NCBI GenBank assembly: GCA_934254925.1
Contig: CAKQMD010000002.1
Location: 1-64,000, forward strand
Length of the DNA: 64,000 nt
DNA from: an uncultured Alphaproteobacteria bacterium
GTDB taxonomy: Bacteria; Pseudomonadota; Alphaproteobacteria; RF32; CAG-239
Direction: 5' to 3'
The notes under the pieces were generated by a model. It had not been told where the DNA came from, searched no databases, and worked only from the letters and a program-made list of their open reading frames with translations. Positions 42,087 through 50,599 of the stretch are shown in pieces. The position numbers were made by a program, and so were the translations under genes. Positions within the stretch are counted from its first letter, which is position 1, and each line of letters starts with the position of its first letter.

Positions 42087-42851
42087 TTACCTCAACAGTT
42101 GCTGCAGGCCGCTTTCATAGTACTGCATAAACCAGAGCAGCATCATCGGGCAGACCAACATCAATAGGCCGAGGCCAAGGTAGATCTGCAGCGGCAGGGA
42201 CAAGAAAAAAATGTTCAGCTGGGGCATCAGGCGCGAAACCAAACCCATGCCGACGTAAAAGACAATCGTGAAAGAGATGAACGGCGATCCGATTTTAAAC
42301 CCCATGATGAAGCTTTGGTTCAGTTTGTCGCTTAAATGATTGGCAAAATCGCCGAGGGGGAGTGTTTCTCCGGCGGGGAACAGGCGATAACTGTCAACCA
42401 GGGCGCTCAGCATCAGGTGGTGAAGATCCGTCATGAAGATCAGCGTCAGGGCAATAATGCTTAAAAAAGTTTCCATGATCATGGATTGGGACTGAAAGTT
42501 GGGGTCAAAAATCTGGGCATTGGCAAAACCGATCGCCTGGCCGGCAAAGTTGCCCGCCAAAGCCAAAGCCGTGTATAAAAACTGCATCATAATGCCGAGA
42601 AAAACGCCGACGGTTATTTCTGAGAGAATGAACAAAAACAGTCGCGCCGTTTCCGTTGGTGGGGACGGCAGCTCGGGGCCGATAACCGGCATCAGAATAA
42701 AGCAGAGCGCCAAGGCGATCGAAAGGCGCAGCCTCATGTTGACATATGAGGTCATAAAACCCGGCATCAGCATAAAAGCGCTTCCCAGCCTCAGAAACAA
42801 TGCCAGAAAACGATAAATTTCAAAATTCAGGAGCTCGGTCATCTTCCTCAA
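42087..42851 (-). CDS. fliR: Flagellar export gate protein FliR
   Basis: A 254-residue inner-membrane subunit of the FliPQR export gate, with about six hydrophobic helices and the family features FMTSYVNMRLRLSIALALCF (near residue 30) and GQAIGFANAQIFDP (about 100). It overlaps fliQ by four bases and precedes flhB by four, the classic fliQ-fliR-flhB order. Confidence 0.93.
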   Translation of the reverse strand: MRKMTELLNFEIYRFLALFLRLGSAFMLMPGFMTSYVNMRLRLSIALALCFILMPVIGPELPSPPTETARLFLFILSEITVGVFLGIMMQFLYTALALAGNFAGQAIGFANAQIFDPNFQSQSMIMETFLSIIALTLIFMTDLHHLMLSALVDSYRLFPAGETLPLGDFANHLSDKLNQSFIMGFKIGSPFISFTIVFYVGMGLVSRLMPQLNIFFLSLPLQIYLGLGLLMLVCPMMLLWFMQYYESGLQQLLR

Positions 42852-43114
42852 CCTCCGGAGGCGATTTTGTCAAACAGGCCTTGGGTCAGAATGGTCATTT
42901 GGTTGAGCATGAAGGGAAACAAAATGATGATGGTGGCAAAAACGGCGAGAATCTTTGGCACAAAAGCGAGAGTCATTTCCTGAATTTGCGTCAAAGCCTG
43001 GAAAATACCAACGATCAGACCGATCAGCAAGGCGACGATCAAAATCGGGCTGACAACTTTGATCAGCGTGAAAATAGCCTCGCGGGCAATATCCAAAACT
43101 TCAACTTCATTCAT
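42848..43114 (-). CDS. fliQ: Flagellar export gate protein FliQ
   Basis: An 88-residue protein with two membrane helices. The sequence REAIFTLIKVVSPILIVALL and the QIQEMTLAFVPKILAVF block match FliQ along its length. It starts the fliQ-fliR-flhB set; the stop overlaps the fliR start (4 bp). The preceding GH114-like gene ends 10 bp upstream, so transcription probably comes through from pgm. Confidence 0.93.
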   Translation of the reverse strand: MNEVEVLDIAREAIFTLIKVVSPILIVALLIGLIVGIFQALTQIQEMTLAFVPKILAVFATIIILFPFMLNQMTILTQGLFDKIASGG

Positions 43115-43124
43115 GTTTCATATC

Positions 43125-44243
43125 CTATTCCAACGGGGTTTGCCGTTCAAAATATTCATGGTTGTTCAATCCGGTGAGAAAAGCCCCGTCAAAGCCGATG
43201 GCGACAATATCACGGAAAAAACGGCTGATGATTTTTTTCCATTCTTCGTGCCAATAGCGGGTGATGACTTGATTTTCCTCTACAAAGGAAAGTCGGCTGA
43301 GCCAGTCCGGATGGCCGATTTCCCAGTCGTTTTGCCAATAATAGTCGCGGTCGGAGGCTTCGCTGACGTTAAGTTCGGCGATGATCAGCCTTTTGGTGCC
43401 GTTTTTCTTGAACTTGAGGCTGTTGACTTCTTCCGCGGTGTAGGGCGTGTTCCGATGAAAAAGCGGCGGTATGACGATAATGTCAAAATTGGAGTTGCGG
43501 ATATCGCGAATGAACTCGTCTTTGCTGCCGTAGGCGGAATCGTCAATCAGGAAGGCAATATTGGCTGTGTCCCCGATTTGAAAGACGTTGCGGGCATTTT
43601 CGTTAATGACCGGTTGATAGCGCAGGTTGTTGAAGGCTCTTTTTTTGTTGACGAAACCGTAAAGAAGCGTTTTTTCTCCGACGGATTCTTGGATGGCTTC
43701 GTCAAAAGCCTCTTCCGAAGAACATTCGTCGACTGATATGACGGGGATTCCCTGTTTTTTGAGGATTTCTTCTTGTGGCTGTCCTTGGCAAAACAGGTTG
43801 TTGAGCACAACGGCGTCAAGGTTTTTCAGATAATTGCGGGTGCTGCTGTCCATCAGGGATGAGGACAAAGGCATCTTTTGTTTGAGGCGAAGCAAAAAAC
43901 TGGGGTCTTTGGCCTGGGTACCAAAGCGCTTAGCCTCATTGTACCCTTGAAGATGATATTCCCATAATCCCTTCAGAAGAAGTTTGCGGCCTTCATGGAC
44001 AATTATCTTAAAATCCGGATTGCGCGCTTTGGCATATTCGGCCAACATGGTTATATTGTTGCGCATTTGTTCGCGATAGTTGACGATATACTCGGGCGGT
44101 TCGTCCAGATTGAGGATTTGCTCTTCGATGGTCAGCGGGTTGGCCTGATCAAAACCGTATAATCCGGCAACAGCGTCCCGGCAGCAGGCCAGGACGCCGA
44201 CAGCGGCGGTTATGAGCAAGGCAGATTTCCTAAGTGATGACAT
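43125..44243 (-). CDS. Exported GH114 / TM1410-like glycosidase family protein
   Basis: A 372-residue exported protein. The N-terminus has a signal sequence with AAVGVLACCRDAVA, compatible with lipoprotein (LAC) or ordinary cleavage. Its C-terminal half shows the pattern of the endo-alpha-1,4-polygalactosaminidase/TM1410 family: KRLIIAELNVSEASDRDYYW, RYWHEEWKK, and IGFDGAFLTGLNNHEYFE near the end; the usual LDG is LTG here, so an acidic residue is missing. The N-terminal part is less clear. It overlaps pgm by 14 bp and leads into fliQ, hinting at a cell-surface polysaccharide role in the same operon. Confidence 0.65.
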   Translation of the reverse strand: MSSLRKSALLITAAVGVLACCRDAVAGLYGFDQANPLTIEEQILNLDEPPEYIVNYREQMRNNITMLAEYAKARNPDFKIIVHEGRKLLLKGLWEYHLQGYNEAKRFGTQAKDPSFLLRLKQKMPLSSSLMDSSTRNYLKNLDAVVLNNLFCQGQPQEEILKKQGIPVISVDECSSEEAFDEAIQESVGEKTLLYGFVNKKRAFNNLRYQPVINENARNVFQIGDTANIAFLIDDSAYGSKDEFIRDIRNSNFDIIVIPPLFHRNTPYTAEEVNSLKFKKNGTKRLIIAELNVSEASDRDYYWQNDWEIGHPDWLSRLSFVEENQVITRYWHEEWKKIISRFFRDIVAIGFDGAFLTGLNNHEYFERQTPLE

Positions 44244-45849
44244 CGGCGTGTTTTTTCCCCGTGCGCGTTTCGATCTCGGCGATCTCCGTAGCGATTTCCA
44301 GAATTTCTTCTAACATTTCCCGCGGATTTTCATTCAGCTCCCGCGTCGAATAATATTCCAGATAGACGCGAAGTGTGGCGCCGCTGGAGCCGGTTCCGGA
44401 CAGGCGGTAGACAATGCGCGAGCCGTTGGCAAATTTGATGATCAGGCCGTTTTGCGTCGAGCTGCCGTCAACCGGATCATGATAAACGAAGGGCTTAGCT
44501 TCCGTTACTTCGTAATCTTCATAGTGGTTGTGTTCCAACTGCGGCAAGCGTTGTTCAAGGTCGGTCATCAGCTTGTCGGCAACTTCGGTGTCAATTCCTT
44601 CGAAGTCAAAGCGCATATAATAGCTGCGGCCGTATTTTTGCCAATGTTCGCGGGTGATCTGTTCGACCGATTTTCCGGTGACGGCAATGATGTTCAGCCA
44701 GAACAAAACCGCCCAGATGCCGTCTTTTTCCCGAATATGGCTGGAGCCGGTACCAAAGCTTTCTTCCCCGCAGAAGGTGATTCTTTGGGAATCCATCAGG
44801 TTGACAAAATATTTCCAGCCCGTCGGAACTTCGTAATAGCCGATTTTGTGAGCTTGAGCCACCCGGCTGACCGCGGTGGAGGTGGCGGCGGATTTGGCGA
44901 CGCCGTAGATGCCGTCCTTGTAGGCCGGAATCAGCATGTAGTTGTCCGTCAGAATCGCCAGACTGTCACTCGGTGTAACGAAAAACTTTTTACCCAGAAT
45001 CATGTTGCGGTCGCCGTCGCCGTCGTTGGCTGCACCAAAATCGGGCGCTTGGCTGCCAAACATCAGATCAACTAGTTCCTTGGCGTAAACCAAGTTGGGA
45101 TCGGGGTGCAGGCCGCCGAAGTCTGGCAGTGGTTTGGCATTCATGACCGATCCGCGGGGAGCGCCGAGGATTTCTTCGAAAATCTTCAGAGCATAAGGTC
45201 CGGTTACCGCGTTCATGGCGTCAAAACGCATGGTGAAACCTTGAGCAAACAGCTTTTTGATGGCTTCAAAGTCAAAGATCGATTGCATCATGTCTACATA
45301 ATCTTTGACGGGATCAATCACCTCGATTTCCATATCGCCGAGTTTTTGAGTTCCGAGACGGTCCAAACGAACGTCTTCGGCTTCGTAAATTTTGTATTCG
45401 CTGATTTTTAAGGTATTGTCATAAATTTTGGCACTGATTTCGCTGGAGCATTGACCACCGGTTTCCGTCGCGTATTTGATGCCGAAGTCGCCGTCAATGC
45501 CGCCGGGATTGTGCGAGGCGGAGAGCACCAGCCCGCCGTCCAAGTGATTTTTGAGAATGATATGCGAGCCGGCCGGGGTAGACACGAAACCGTTTTGGCC
45601 GACAATCAGCTTAGCCACGCCGTTGGCTGCGGCCAGCTTGATGATTTTTTGAATGGCAACGTCGTTGTAAAAACGTCCGTCACCACCGACGAGAAAGACT
45701 TTTCCTCTGAGATCGCCGATGGTATTGAATATGCTTTGTACGAAGTTTTCGACATAATTGGGCTGCATGACCACTTTAGACTTGCGGCGCAGGCCGGCTG
45801 TTCCCATTTTTTGGTCTTGGTAGGGGGACGTCCGTACGGTTTTGATCAT
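44230..45849 (-). CDS. pgm: Phosphoglucomutase (alpha-D-glucose-specific)
   Basis: Interconverts glucose 1-phosphate and glucose 6-phosphate, feeding glycogen, glucan and UDP-glucose synthesis. The 539-residue protein has the phosphoserine loop LSASHNPGG (about 130), the metal loop NDGDGDRN (about 280), the sugar-binding FCGEESFGTGSSH (about 360) and the C-terminal phosphate-binding GTGSSGATLRVY. Length and motifs fit the family throughout. It heads the run pgm - GH114-like - fliQRflhB - cckA - hdaA on the minus strand. Confidence 0.95.
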   Translation of the reverse strand: MIKTVRTSPYQDQKMGTAGLRRKSKVVMQPNYVENFVQSIFNTIGDLRGKVFLVGGDGRFYNDVAIQKIIKLAAANGVAKLIVGQNGFVSTPAGSHIILKNHLDGGLVLSASHNPGGIDGDFGIKYATETGGQCSSEISAKIYDNTLKISEYKIYEAEDVRLDRLGTQKLGDMEIEVIDPVKDYVDMMQSIFDFEAIKKLFAQGFTMRFDAMNAVTGPYALKIFEEILGAPRGSVMNAKPLPDFGGLHPDPNLVYAKELVDLMFGSQAPDFGAANDGDGDRNMILGKKFFVTPSDSLAILTDNYMLIPAYKDGIYGVAKSAATSTAVSRVAQAHKIGYYEVPTGWKYFVNLMDSQRITFCGEESFGTGSSHIREKDGIWAVLFWLNIIAVTGKSVEQITREHWQKYGRSYYMRFDFEGIDTEVADKLMTDLEQRLPQLEHNHYEDYEVTEAKPFVYHDPVDGSSTQNGLIIKFANGSRIVYRLSGTGSSGATLRVYLEYYSTRELNENPREMLEEILEIATEIAEIETRTGKKHADVIT

Positions 45850-45930
45850 AATTTCTCCTATCGATACGTAAGGTTATCAATATCGGAGAGTCTAGCACTT
45901 ATATCGGAAAAAACAAGAGCGATCTCCGAC

Positions 45931-46740
45931 TTATTCCGGGGAAATAAATTCGGCGAGTTTTTTTATTTCGCGTTTGGCTGCAAGGTGGGAAATATTCATT
46001 TTCAGGCGCAGAGGGTCGCGGTTCATGTCGAGGACGGTCAGGCCTTCCAAAAACAGTTCTTTGTATATGACCCGGTCGCGCATGCCTTCGCAGTATCTGA
46101 AGCCGTAAAGACGTGCCAGCCTTTCCAGATATTTGTTGACTAACTGCTTGTTTTTGGAGTTGTAGGAGGAGATCTTGTTGCCGGCGACGATCCAGTTCAG
46201 ATAGGCTTTGCCGCGTGCCGCCAAAAATTTTTTTGTGTCCCAGATAAAATTGGCGTAATGTCCGGGATTTTTGATTTTTTCATCTTCAAAATTTATGTCG
46301 GCCAGAACATTGAGGTCAATTAGGCTGTCGGTTACCGGCGTAATGACGGTATCGGCATATTTATGGGCTTCCTCAAAAAGATAGTTTTTGGTACCTGGCG
46401 TATCAATGATAACGGCGTCCACGTTCAATGAAAGCTCGTAAATCTGCGCTGCCAGTTTTTCACGATCCAGGTTGGTCAGGTAAGGATTTGTTTCCGGCGA
46501 AAAACGGTAATGCAGGGGAATCGGAAGTTCAATGCCGCGTTTTTCACAAAATTTTCTGCGATTGTCTATGTATTTTGACAAGGTCCCCTGGCGGCCGTCA
46601 AGATCCATTGTGGCGACTTTAAATCCCTCGTCGAGCAGTTTGATGGCCAAATGCATTGAAATCGTCGATTTTCCGGTGCCGCCTTTTTCGTTGCTGACAA
46701 CAATGATATGTGCTTTGCGGGGAGTTGAGTTTTCTGTCAT
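45931..46740 (-). CDS. mipZ: Division-plane positioning ATPase MipZ
   Basis: ParA-family ATPase that keeps FtsZ away from the poles in Alphaproteobacteria. The 269-residue protein begins with the deviant Walker A NEKGGTGKSTISMHLAIKLL, then TMDLDGRQGTLSKYIDNRRK, typical of MipZ and not ParA or Soj, and IIDTPGTKNYL (Walker B). Its start overlaps the dacA-like stop by four bases (ATGA), so division control and peptidoglycan trimming are cotranscribed. Confidence 0.92.
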   Translation of the reverse strand: MTENSTPRKAHIIVVSNEKGGTGKSTISMHLAIKLLDEGFKVATMDLDGRQGTLSKYIDNRRKFCEKRGIELPIPLHYRFSPETNPYLTNLDREKLAAQIYELSLNVDAVIIDTPGTKNYLFEEAHKYADTVITPVTDSLIDLNVLADINFEDEKIKNPGHYANFIWDTKKFLAARGKAYLNWIVAGNKISSYNSKNKQLVNKYLERLARLYGFRYCEGMRDRVIYKELFLEGLTVLDMNRDPLRLKMNISHLAAKREIKKLAEFISPE

Positions 46741-47951
46741 TCGCGGTTAGCCAGTAAGAGTTCTTGGTTTGCATTGGCAACAACTATACAGGACTTGTTG
46801 TCTTTTTTCAAGCGATTGCAAGCCTTGTTTGCCTCGTCTTTATCAAATCCGCTTAATTTGGAGCGGTAAATGACTGCGGCGCCGCTTTGAATCGGTTCAA
46901 TGTCAATTTGCTTATGCGCATATTGCCGGTGAATTTCTTTTTTTATTTCCTGTGCATAATGGCGGGCTTTGGCGTAATTGGAAAAAGCGCCGACCTGAAT
47001 GCTCCAGGAGTTTTCAAGCGTTTGTTCCTGTTGGTCTGTTTCTGCTGTCGAAGCCGCGGCAACTTCAACCGCGTCTTCCTTGTCATTAGGCACTTTGGCA
47101 TAAATGTTCGGGGTCGTCATTTGGGTGTTTAAAGCCAGTTTGGCGAGGCCCTGATTCATCATGCCGGCGACTTTTTTGTCGCGGTTTTTGATGCTGTTAT
47201 GTCCCATGGTGACGGCAATGACCCTTTGTCCATTGCGGGTTGCCGAGGTCATAATATTGTATCCGGAAGCCGCCGTATAGCCGGTTTTCATGCCGTCAGC
47301 GCCTTCAAAGGTTTTCAGCAAATGATTATGCGTGTAAATGGTTTTGCCTTTGTAAGTGAATTTTTTGGTGGCAAAAAGTTTGTAATATTGCGGAAAATGG
47401 TGATACATGGCGGCACCGAGGAGAGCCATGTCGCGGGCCGTGGTTTTTTGAGCTTTGTTGGGCAGGCCGGAGGCGTTTTTGAAGGTGGTATTTTTCATAC
47501 CGAGTTCGTGAGCCACTTTGGTCATGGTTTTGGCAAAGTTGGCTTCGCTGTAGCCGAGGCCTTCGGCAAGGACGGTGGCGCAATCGTTGGCGGATTTGAC
47601 AATGACAGCCATGACGGCGTCGCGTACCGAAATTTTTTCTCCCGGACGCAGCCCCAATTTGGAAGGAGAACGGTTGGCCGCAGTGCGGGAAACGGGGAGC
47701 AGGTCGTCAAATTTGATCAAACCTTTTTCAATGGCATCAAAAGTAATGTAAAGAGTCATCACTTTGGTTAGGGAGGCCGGGTATCTCAGTGTATCTGCCG
47801 CGGAGGAGGCCAAAATCTCGCCGGAATTGGCGTCGATCATGATTGAAGAAACCGAGGCTTTGGCCGGCACGGCATACAAAAATACCGCCATCAGCGGGAT
47901 GAGAAGGGATTTTCCGGCATCACGAAGCGATTTGCTAAATTCTTTATACAT
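46737..47951 (-). CDS. D-alanyl-D-alanine carboxypeptidase with SPOR domain
   Basis: Periplasmic enzyme that trims D-Ala from peptidoglycan stem peptides. The 404-residue protein has a signal peptide (to about VPAKA), a penicillin-binding domain with SLTK (catalytic Ser, about 65), SAND (about 125) and KTGYTAASG (about 226), then a linker and a C-terminal SPOR domain (SIQVGAFSNYAKARHYAQEI, about 325-395) that binds denuded septal glycan. The DacA/PBP5-6 family is clear. It precedes and overlaps mipZ. Confidence 0.92.
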   Translation of the reverse strand: MYKEFSKSLRDAGKSLLIPLMAVFLYAVPAKASVSSIMIDANSGEILASSAADTLRYPASLTKVMTLYITFDAIEKGLIKFDDLLPVSRTAANRSPSKLGLRPGEKISVRDAVMAVIVKSANDCATVLAEGLGYSEANFAKTMTKVAHELGMKNTTFKNASGLPNKAQKTTARDMALLGAAMYHHFPQYYKLFATKKFTYKGKTIYTHNHLLKTFEGADGMKTGYTAASGYNIMTSATRNGQRVIAVTMGHNSIKNRDKKVAGMMNQGLAKLALNTQMTTPNIYAKVPNDKEDAVEVAAASTAETDQQEQTLENSWSIQVGAFSNYAKARHYAQEIKKEIHRQYAHKQIDIEPIQSGAAVIYRSKLSGFDKDEANKACNRLKKDNKSCIVVANANQELLLANRE

Positions 47952-48164
47952 TTTCTTTGCTCTATTTCATGAAATTCATATATGCTTATGACGAGTTTAG
48001 GCGAAAATAGCAAATAAAGTGTTAATTTTTCCCTATCGGTTTTATAATAAATTAGTTTTATGCAGTGGAGCGGCGAAAAAACGGAAAAGCAAAAAAAGAA
48101 CGGGTAAGATGATAAATTTAGCTTGACTTATTGGCGGATTGTTTGTAAATAGGGGAAAGTTGAC

Positions 48165-48242
48165 GGCGGATGTAGCTCAGTTGGTTAGAGCGCTGGTTTG
48201 TGGTACCAGATGTCGTGAGTTCGAATCTCATCATCCGCCCCA
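48165..48242 (+). tRNA. tRNA-His (anticodon GUG)
   Basis: A complete cloverleaf with the extra 5' G opposite C73 that marks tRNA-His, D-arm GCTCAGTTGGTTAGAGC, anticodon arm CTGGT-TTGTGGT-ACCAG (GTG at 34-36), T-arm GTGAGTTCGAATCTCAT and encoded CCA (48240-48242). It is followed directly by a terminator. Its last 10 bases, including CCA, and the terminator are duplicated 162 bp downstream. Confidence 0.96.
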
Positions 48243-48307
48243 TTAAAAAGGCCCCTCGCGAGAGGGGCTTTTTTAATGGTAAGGCGGTGATAGAGATTTG
48301 AACTCAC
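48233..48307 (+). repeat. 75-bp direct repeat, copy 1 (tRNA-His end plus terminator)
   Basis: It begins in the tRNA-His acceptor (ATCCGCCCCATT), spans the terminator and ends at AACTCAC. It matches 48395-48469 with one difference (T/C at 48291/48453). Confidence 0.92.
48244..48274 (+). terminator. Terminator of tRNA-His
   Basis: AAAAAGGCCCCTCGCGAGAG and its complement GGGGCTTTTTT form a long GC-rich hairpin with a T-run right after the CCA end. An identical copy lies at 48406-48436. Confidence 0.92.
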
Positions 48308-48394
48308 AGAAGTGAGTTCGACAACAAGCGGCAGGCGGACGGGAGGACGCCGGTGCCTTGCAGCTGCGCAGGTGCGGCGAAGCCAATCGAATTA
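48308..48394 (+). other. GC-rich insert between the two 75-bp repeats
   Basis: 87 bases with no gene. The stretch starts AGAAGTGAGTTCGA, which repeats the T-arm of tRNA-His (GTGAGTTCGA), then becomes GC-rich with a palindromic core GCAGCTGC. It looks like a short mobile or recombination-derived insert. The remaining gap 48470-48590 shows no further feature. Confidence 0.45.
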
Positions 48395-48469
48395 ATCCGC
48401 CCCATTAAAAAGGCCCCTCGCGAGAGGGGCTTTTTTAATGGTAAGGCGGTGACAGAGATTTGAACTCAC
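48395..48469 (+). repeat. 75-bp direct repeat, copy 2
   Basis: It repeats the tRNA-His 3' end (ATCCGCCCCATT), the terminator (48406-48436) and 33 bases after it; one mismatch to 48233-48307. No tRNA body precedes this copy. Confidence 0.92.
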
Positions 48470-48590
48470 TGGCTAAAGTTATCCAAAGGCAGAGGTTGAA
48501 CTTTGGTTATATTCGTTCTTGGGGATTGACATTTTGCTTAATCTGCTTTGATATCACACTATAAAAAAGACTCTGCAAGAAGAGGTGGAA

Positions 48591-50156
48591 ATGTACAAAA
48601 GAGTTGTTGTCTCAAGTCTTATTGCCGTTTTGGCCGTCGGTGCCGCCGCATGGCTGATATGGGAAAAGGTCACCGTTCAAAATGAATTGAACGAAGCACA
48701 GACCGTGCCGGGGGAGGTTTTTTCCTTTGAGGCCTTGACGCAAAAAGCCCGTTTGTTGTCTCAAGCCGGGTATGTCAAGCCCGCGGACAATCTGCCTGAA
48801 GCGCTTAAAAATCTGAGTTATGACCAGCATCGGGATATCCGTTTCGTGCGCGAGAATGGTCCGTGGTATAAGCAGAAGTTGCCGTTTGAAGTGCAATTTT
48901 TTCATCTTGGTTCCATTTTTCAGATGTCGGTTCCGATTAATGAGATTGTTGACGGCAAGGTACGGCCGATCCGTTATGCACCGCTCTTTTTCGACTATGG
49001 CAAGAACAATTTGAAAACAGACGATTTCAGAAGCATCGGCTATGCCGGTTTTCGTCTGCATGCGCCGCTGAATACGGTTGCCTATTATGACGAGTTGGTT
49101 TCTTTTTTGGGGGCCAGTTACTTCCGGGCCTTAGGACGCCATGAGAAATATGGTCTTTCGGCCAGGGGACTGGCGATTGACACGGCGGTGCAGACCGGGG
49201 AGGAATTTCCCGTTTTTAAGGAATTTTGGATTGAAAAGCCGAAGCGGCGTACGCAGAGGGTCAATGTTTATGCCCTGTTGGACAGTCCGAGCGTTGCCGG
49301 AGCGTATCACTTTCGCATTAAGCCGGGGGATTTTACGACCATGGAAGTCGAGGCGGTTTTGTTTCCGCGCAAGGCGATTAACAAATTGGGTGTGGCGCCG
49401 CTGACTTCAATGTTTTTGTTTGGCGAAAACAACAAATATCGTTTTGACGACCATCGTCCCGAAGTTCATGACAGCGACGGCCTGTTGGTTTGGAACGGGC
49501 AGGGTGAATGGCTGTGGCGGCCTTTGGACAATTCCAAATATCTGCGCATCAGCTCTTTTGTCGACAATCATCCCAAAGGGTTCGGGCTGATGCAGCGTGA
49601 TCAGAATCCGGAACATTATATGGATTTTGAGGCTATGTACGAGCAACGGCCGAGCGTGTGGGTAGAGCCGATGGGTGATTGGGGAAAGGGTGTCGTGCAG
49701 CTGGTGGAGATTCCTTCTCTGCAAGAGATTCATGACAATATCGTGGCTTATTGGATTCCCAAGCAGCCGATTGAGGCCGGAAAAGAATATCGCTTTAAAT
49801 ATAAGCTTTATTGGGGCGGAGACGTGCCGATGCCCCGCGACGTGGCGCAGGTTAACGCGACTTATACGGGAATCGGCGGTGTTTCGGGCATGTTGGAAAG
49901 CAACAAGCGCAAATTTGTCATCGACTTTACTGGCAAAGGTTTGCGCGAAGCTTTTGAAAAAGGCGAGATTTCTCCGGAAGTCTCCGTCAGCGAAGGAACG
50001 GTGACCGGCGTGCATATGATGTATAATCCTTTGTCCAAAGGGGTGATCGTTTATGTTGACTTCAAGCCAAACGGTAAGACTTCGGAGATCAGGATTTCCC
50101 TTAAAAAGAACGGACAAAACGTTTCGGAGGTATGGAGTTATCAATGGCTGCCTTAA
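48591..50156 (+). CDS. opgG: Periplasmic glucan biosynthesis protein OpgG
   Basis: Acts in the periplasm on osmoregulated glucans made by OpgH, adding branches. The 521-residue protein has a signal/anchor sequence (residues 5-25), then the OpgG/D domain: DQHRDIRFVRENGPWY, FRLHAPLNTVAYYDELVSFLGASYFRALGRHEKYGLSARGLAIDT and EYRFKYKLYWG blocks. The length fits. ATG 48591 directly follows AGAGGTGGAA; GTG 48585 lies inside that site. The next ORF overlaps its end by 13 bases. Confidence 0.93.
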   Translation: MYKRVVVSSLIAVLAVGAAAWLIWEKVTVQNELNEAQTVPGEVFSFEALTQKARLLSQAGYVKPADNLPEALKNLSYDQHRDIRFVRENGPWYKQKLPFEVQFFHLGSIFQMSVPINEIVDGKVRPIRYAPLFFDYGKNNLKTDDFRSIGYAGFRLHAPLNTVAYYDELVSFLGASYFRALGRHEKYGLSARGLAIDTAVQTGEEFPVFKEFWIEKPKRRTQRVNVYALLDSPSVAGAYHFRIKPGDFTTMEVEAVLFPRKAINKLGVAPLTSMFLFGENNKYRFDDHRPEVHDSDGLLVWNGQGEWLWRPLDNSKYLRISSFVDNHPKGFGLMQRDQNPEHYMDFEAMYEQRPSVWVEPMGDWGKGVVQLVEIPSLQEIHDNIVAYWIPKQPIEAGKEYRFKYKLYWGGDVPMPRDVAQVNATYTGIGGVSGMLESNKRKFVIDFTGKGLREAFEKGEISPEVSVSEGTVTGVHMMYNPLSKGVIVYVDFKPNGKTSEIRISLKKNGQNVSEVWSYQWLP

Positions 50157-50599
50157 GGATCCGCAGTGCCGCCGACATCGTCGGGGCTTATCTTCAAACC
50201 ATGGGATATGAAAAACAGCAGACGGTGTCGGCTTTTGAGCAATTGCTCTCCTGCCGCGGTGCCTTTGCCGAAGGGGATGACGTCGTCGCGCTTTTGGATG
50301 ATTTGGTTTTCAAGGCGGCGCAGAAGGTCTTTCGCGGTTACGGTGCCGATAGAATCGGCAAGATTGCCTTGTTCAAATACTGTTTTTGCCGGGCGAAGGC
50401 GGCCGAAAAGTTTGGACCCGACGCTTGGTGCGGCAGCGAGCCGACGACGGCGTTGAAAGAAGTGCTGCAAAAAGAGACCGTGTTTGTGGCGCCGCCTTAC
50501 AGTTTGTCGCATATGCAACCGCAAAAAATCGAATCTCCCGCTCCGGGACGTTGTTTGGGCAAATTGTTCCATCCGCATCAGAAGGTACTGAAAAAATGA
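50144..50599 (+). CDS. Small protein between opgG and opgH, possible detached OpgH N-terminus
   Basis: A 151-residue cytosolic protein. ATG 50144 lies six bases after a GGAG inside opgG; ATG 50132 is an alternative. It overlaps opgH by four bases (ATGA). The first 100 residues are helical. Near the end APPYSLSHMQPQKIESPAPGR recalls the E. coli OpgH cytoplasmic segment that reads PEATRSSMFPDPWRTNP before the first membrane helix, so this may be the OpgH N-terminal region encoded separately. In E. coli that region binds FtsZ. Alternatives are an unrelated small protein or a frameshift, though overlap and ribosome sites favour a real split. Confidence 0.6.
   Translation: MAALRIRSAADIVGAYLQTMGYEKQQTVSAFEQLLSCRGAFAEGDDVVALLDDLVFKAAQKVFRGYGADRIGKIALFKYCFCRAKAAEKFGPDAWCGSEPTTALKEVLQKETVFVAPPYSLSHMQPQKIESPAPGRCLGKLFHPHQKVLKK

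Noticed and set aside
50386..50595. N-terminal extension of opgH in its own frame
   Set aside because: It lacks any OpgH-like sequence and overlaps a better supported ORF; the ATGA overlap sets the start at 50596.
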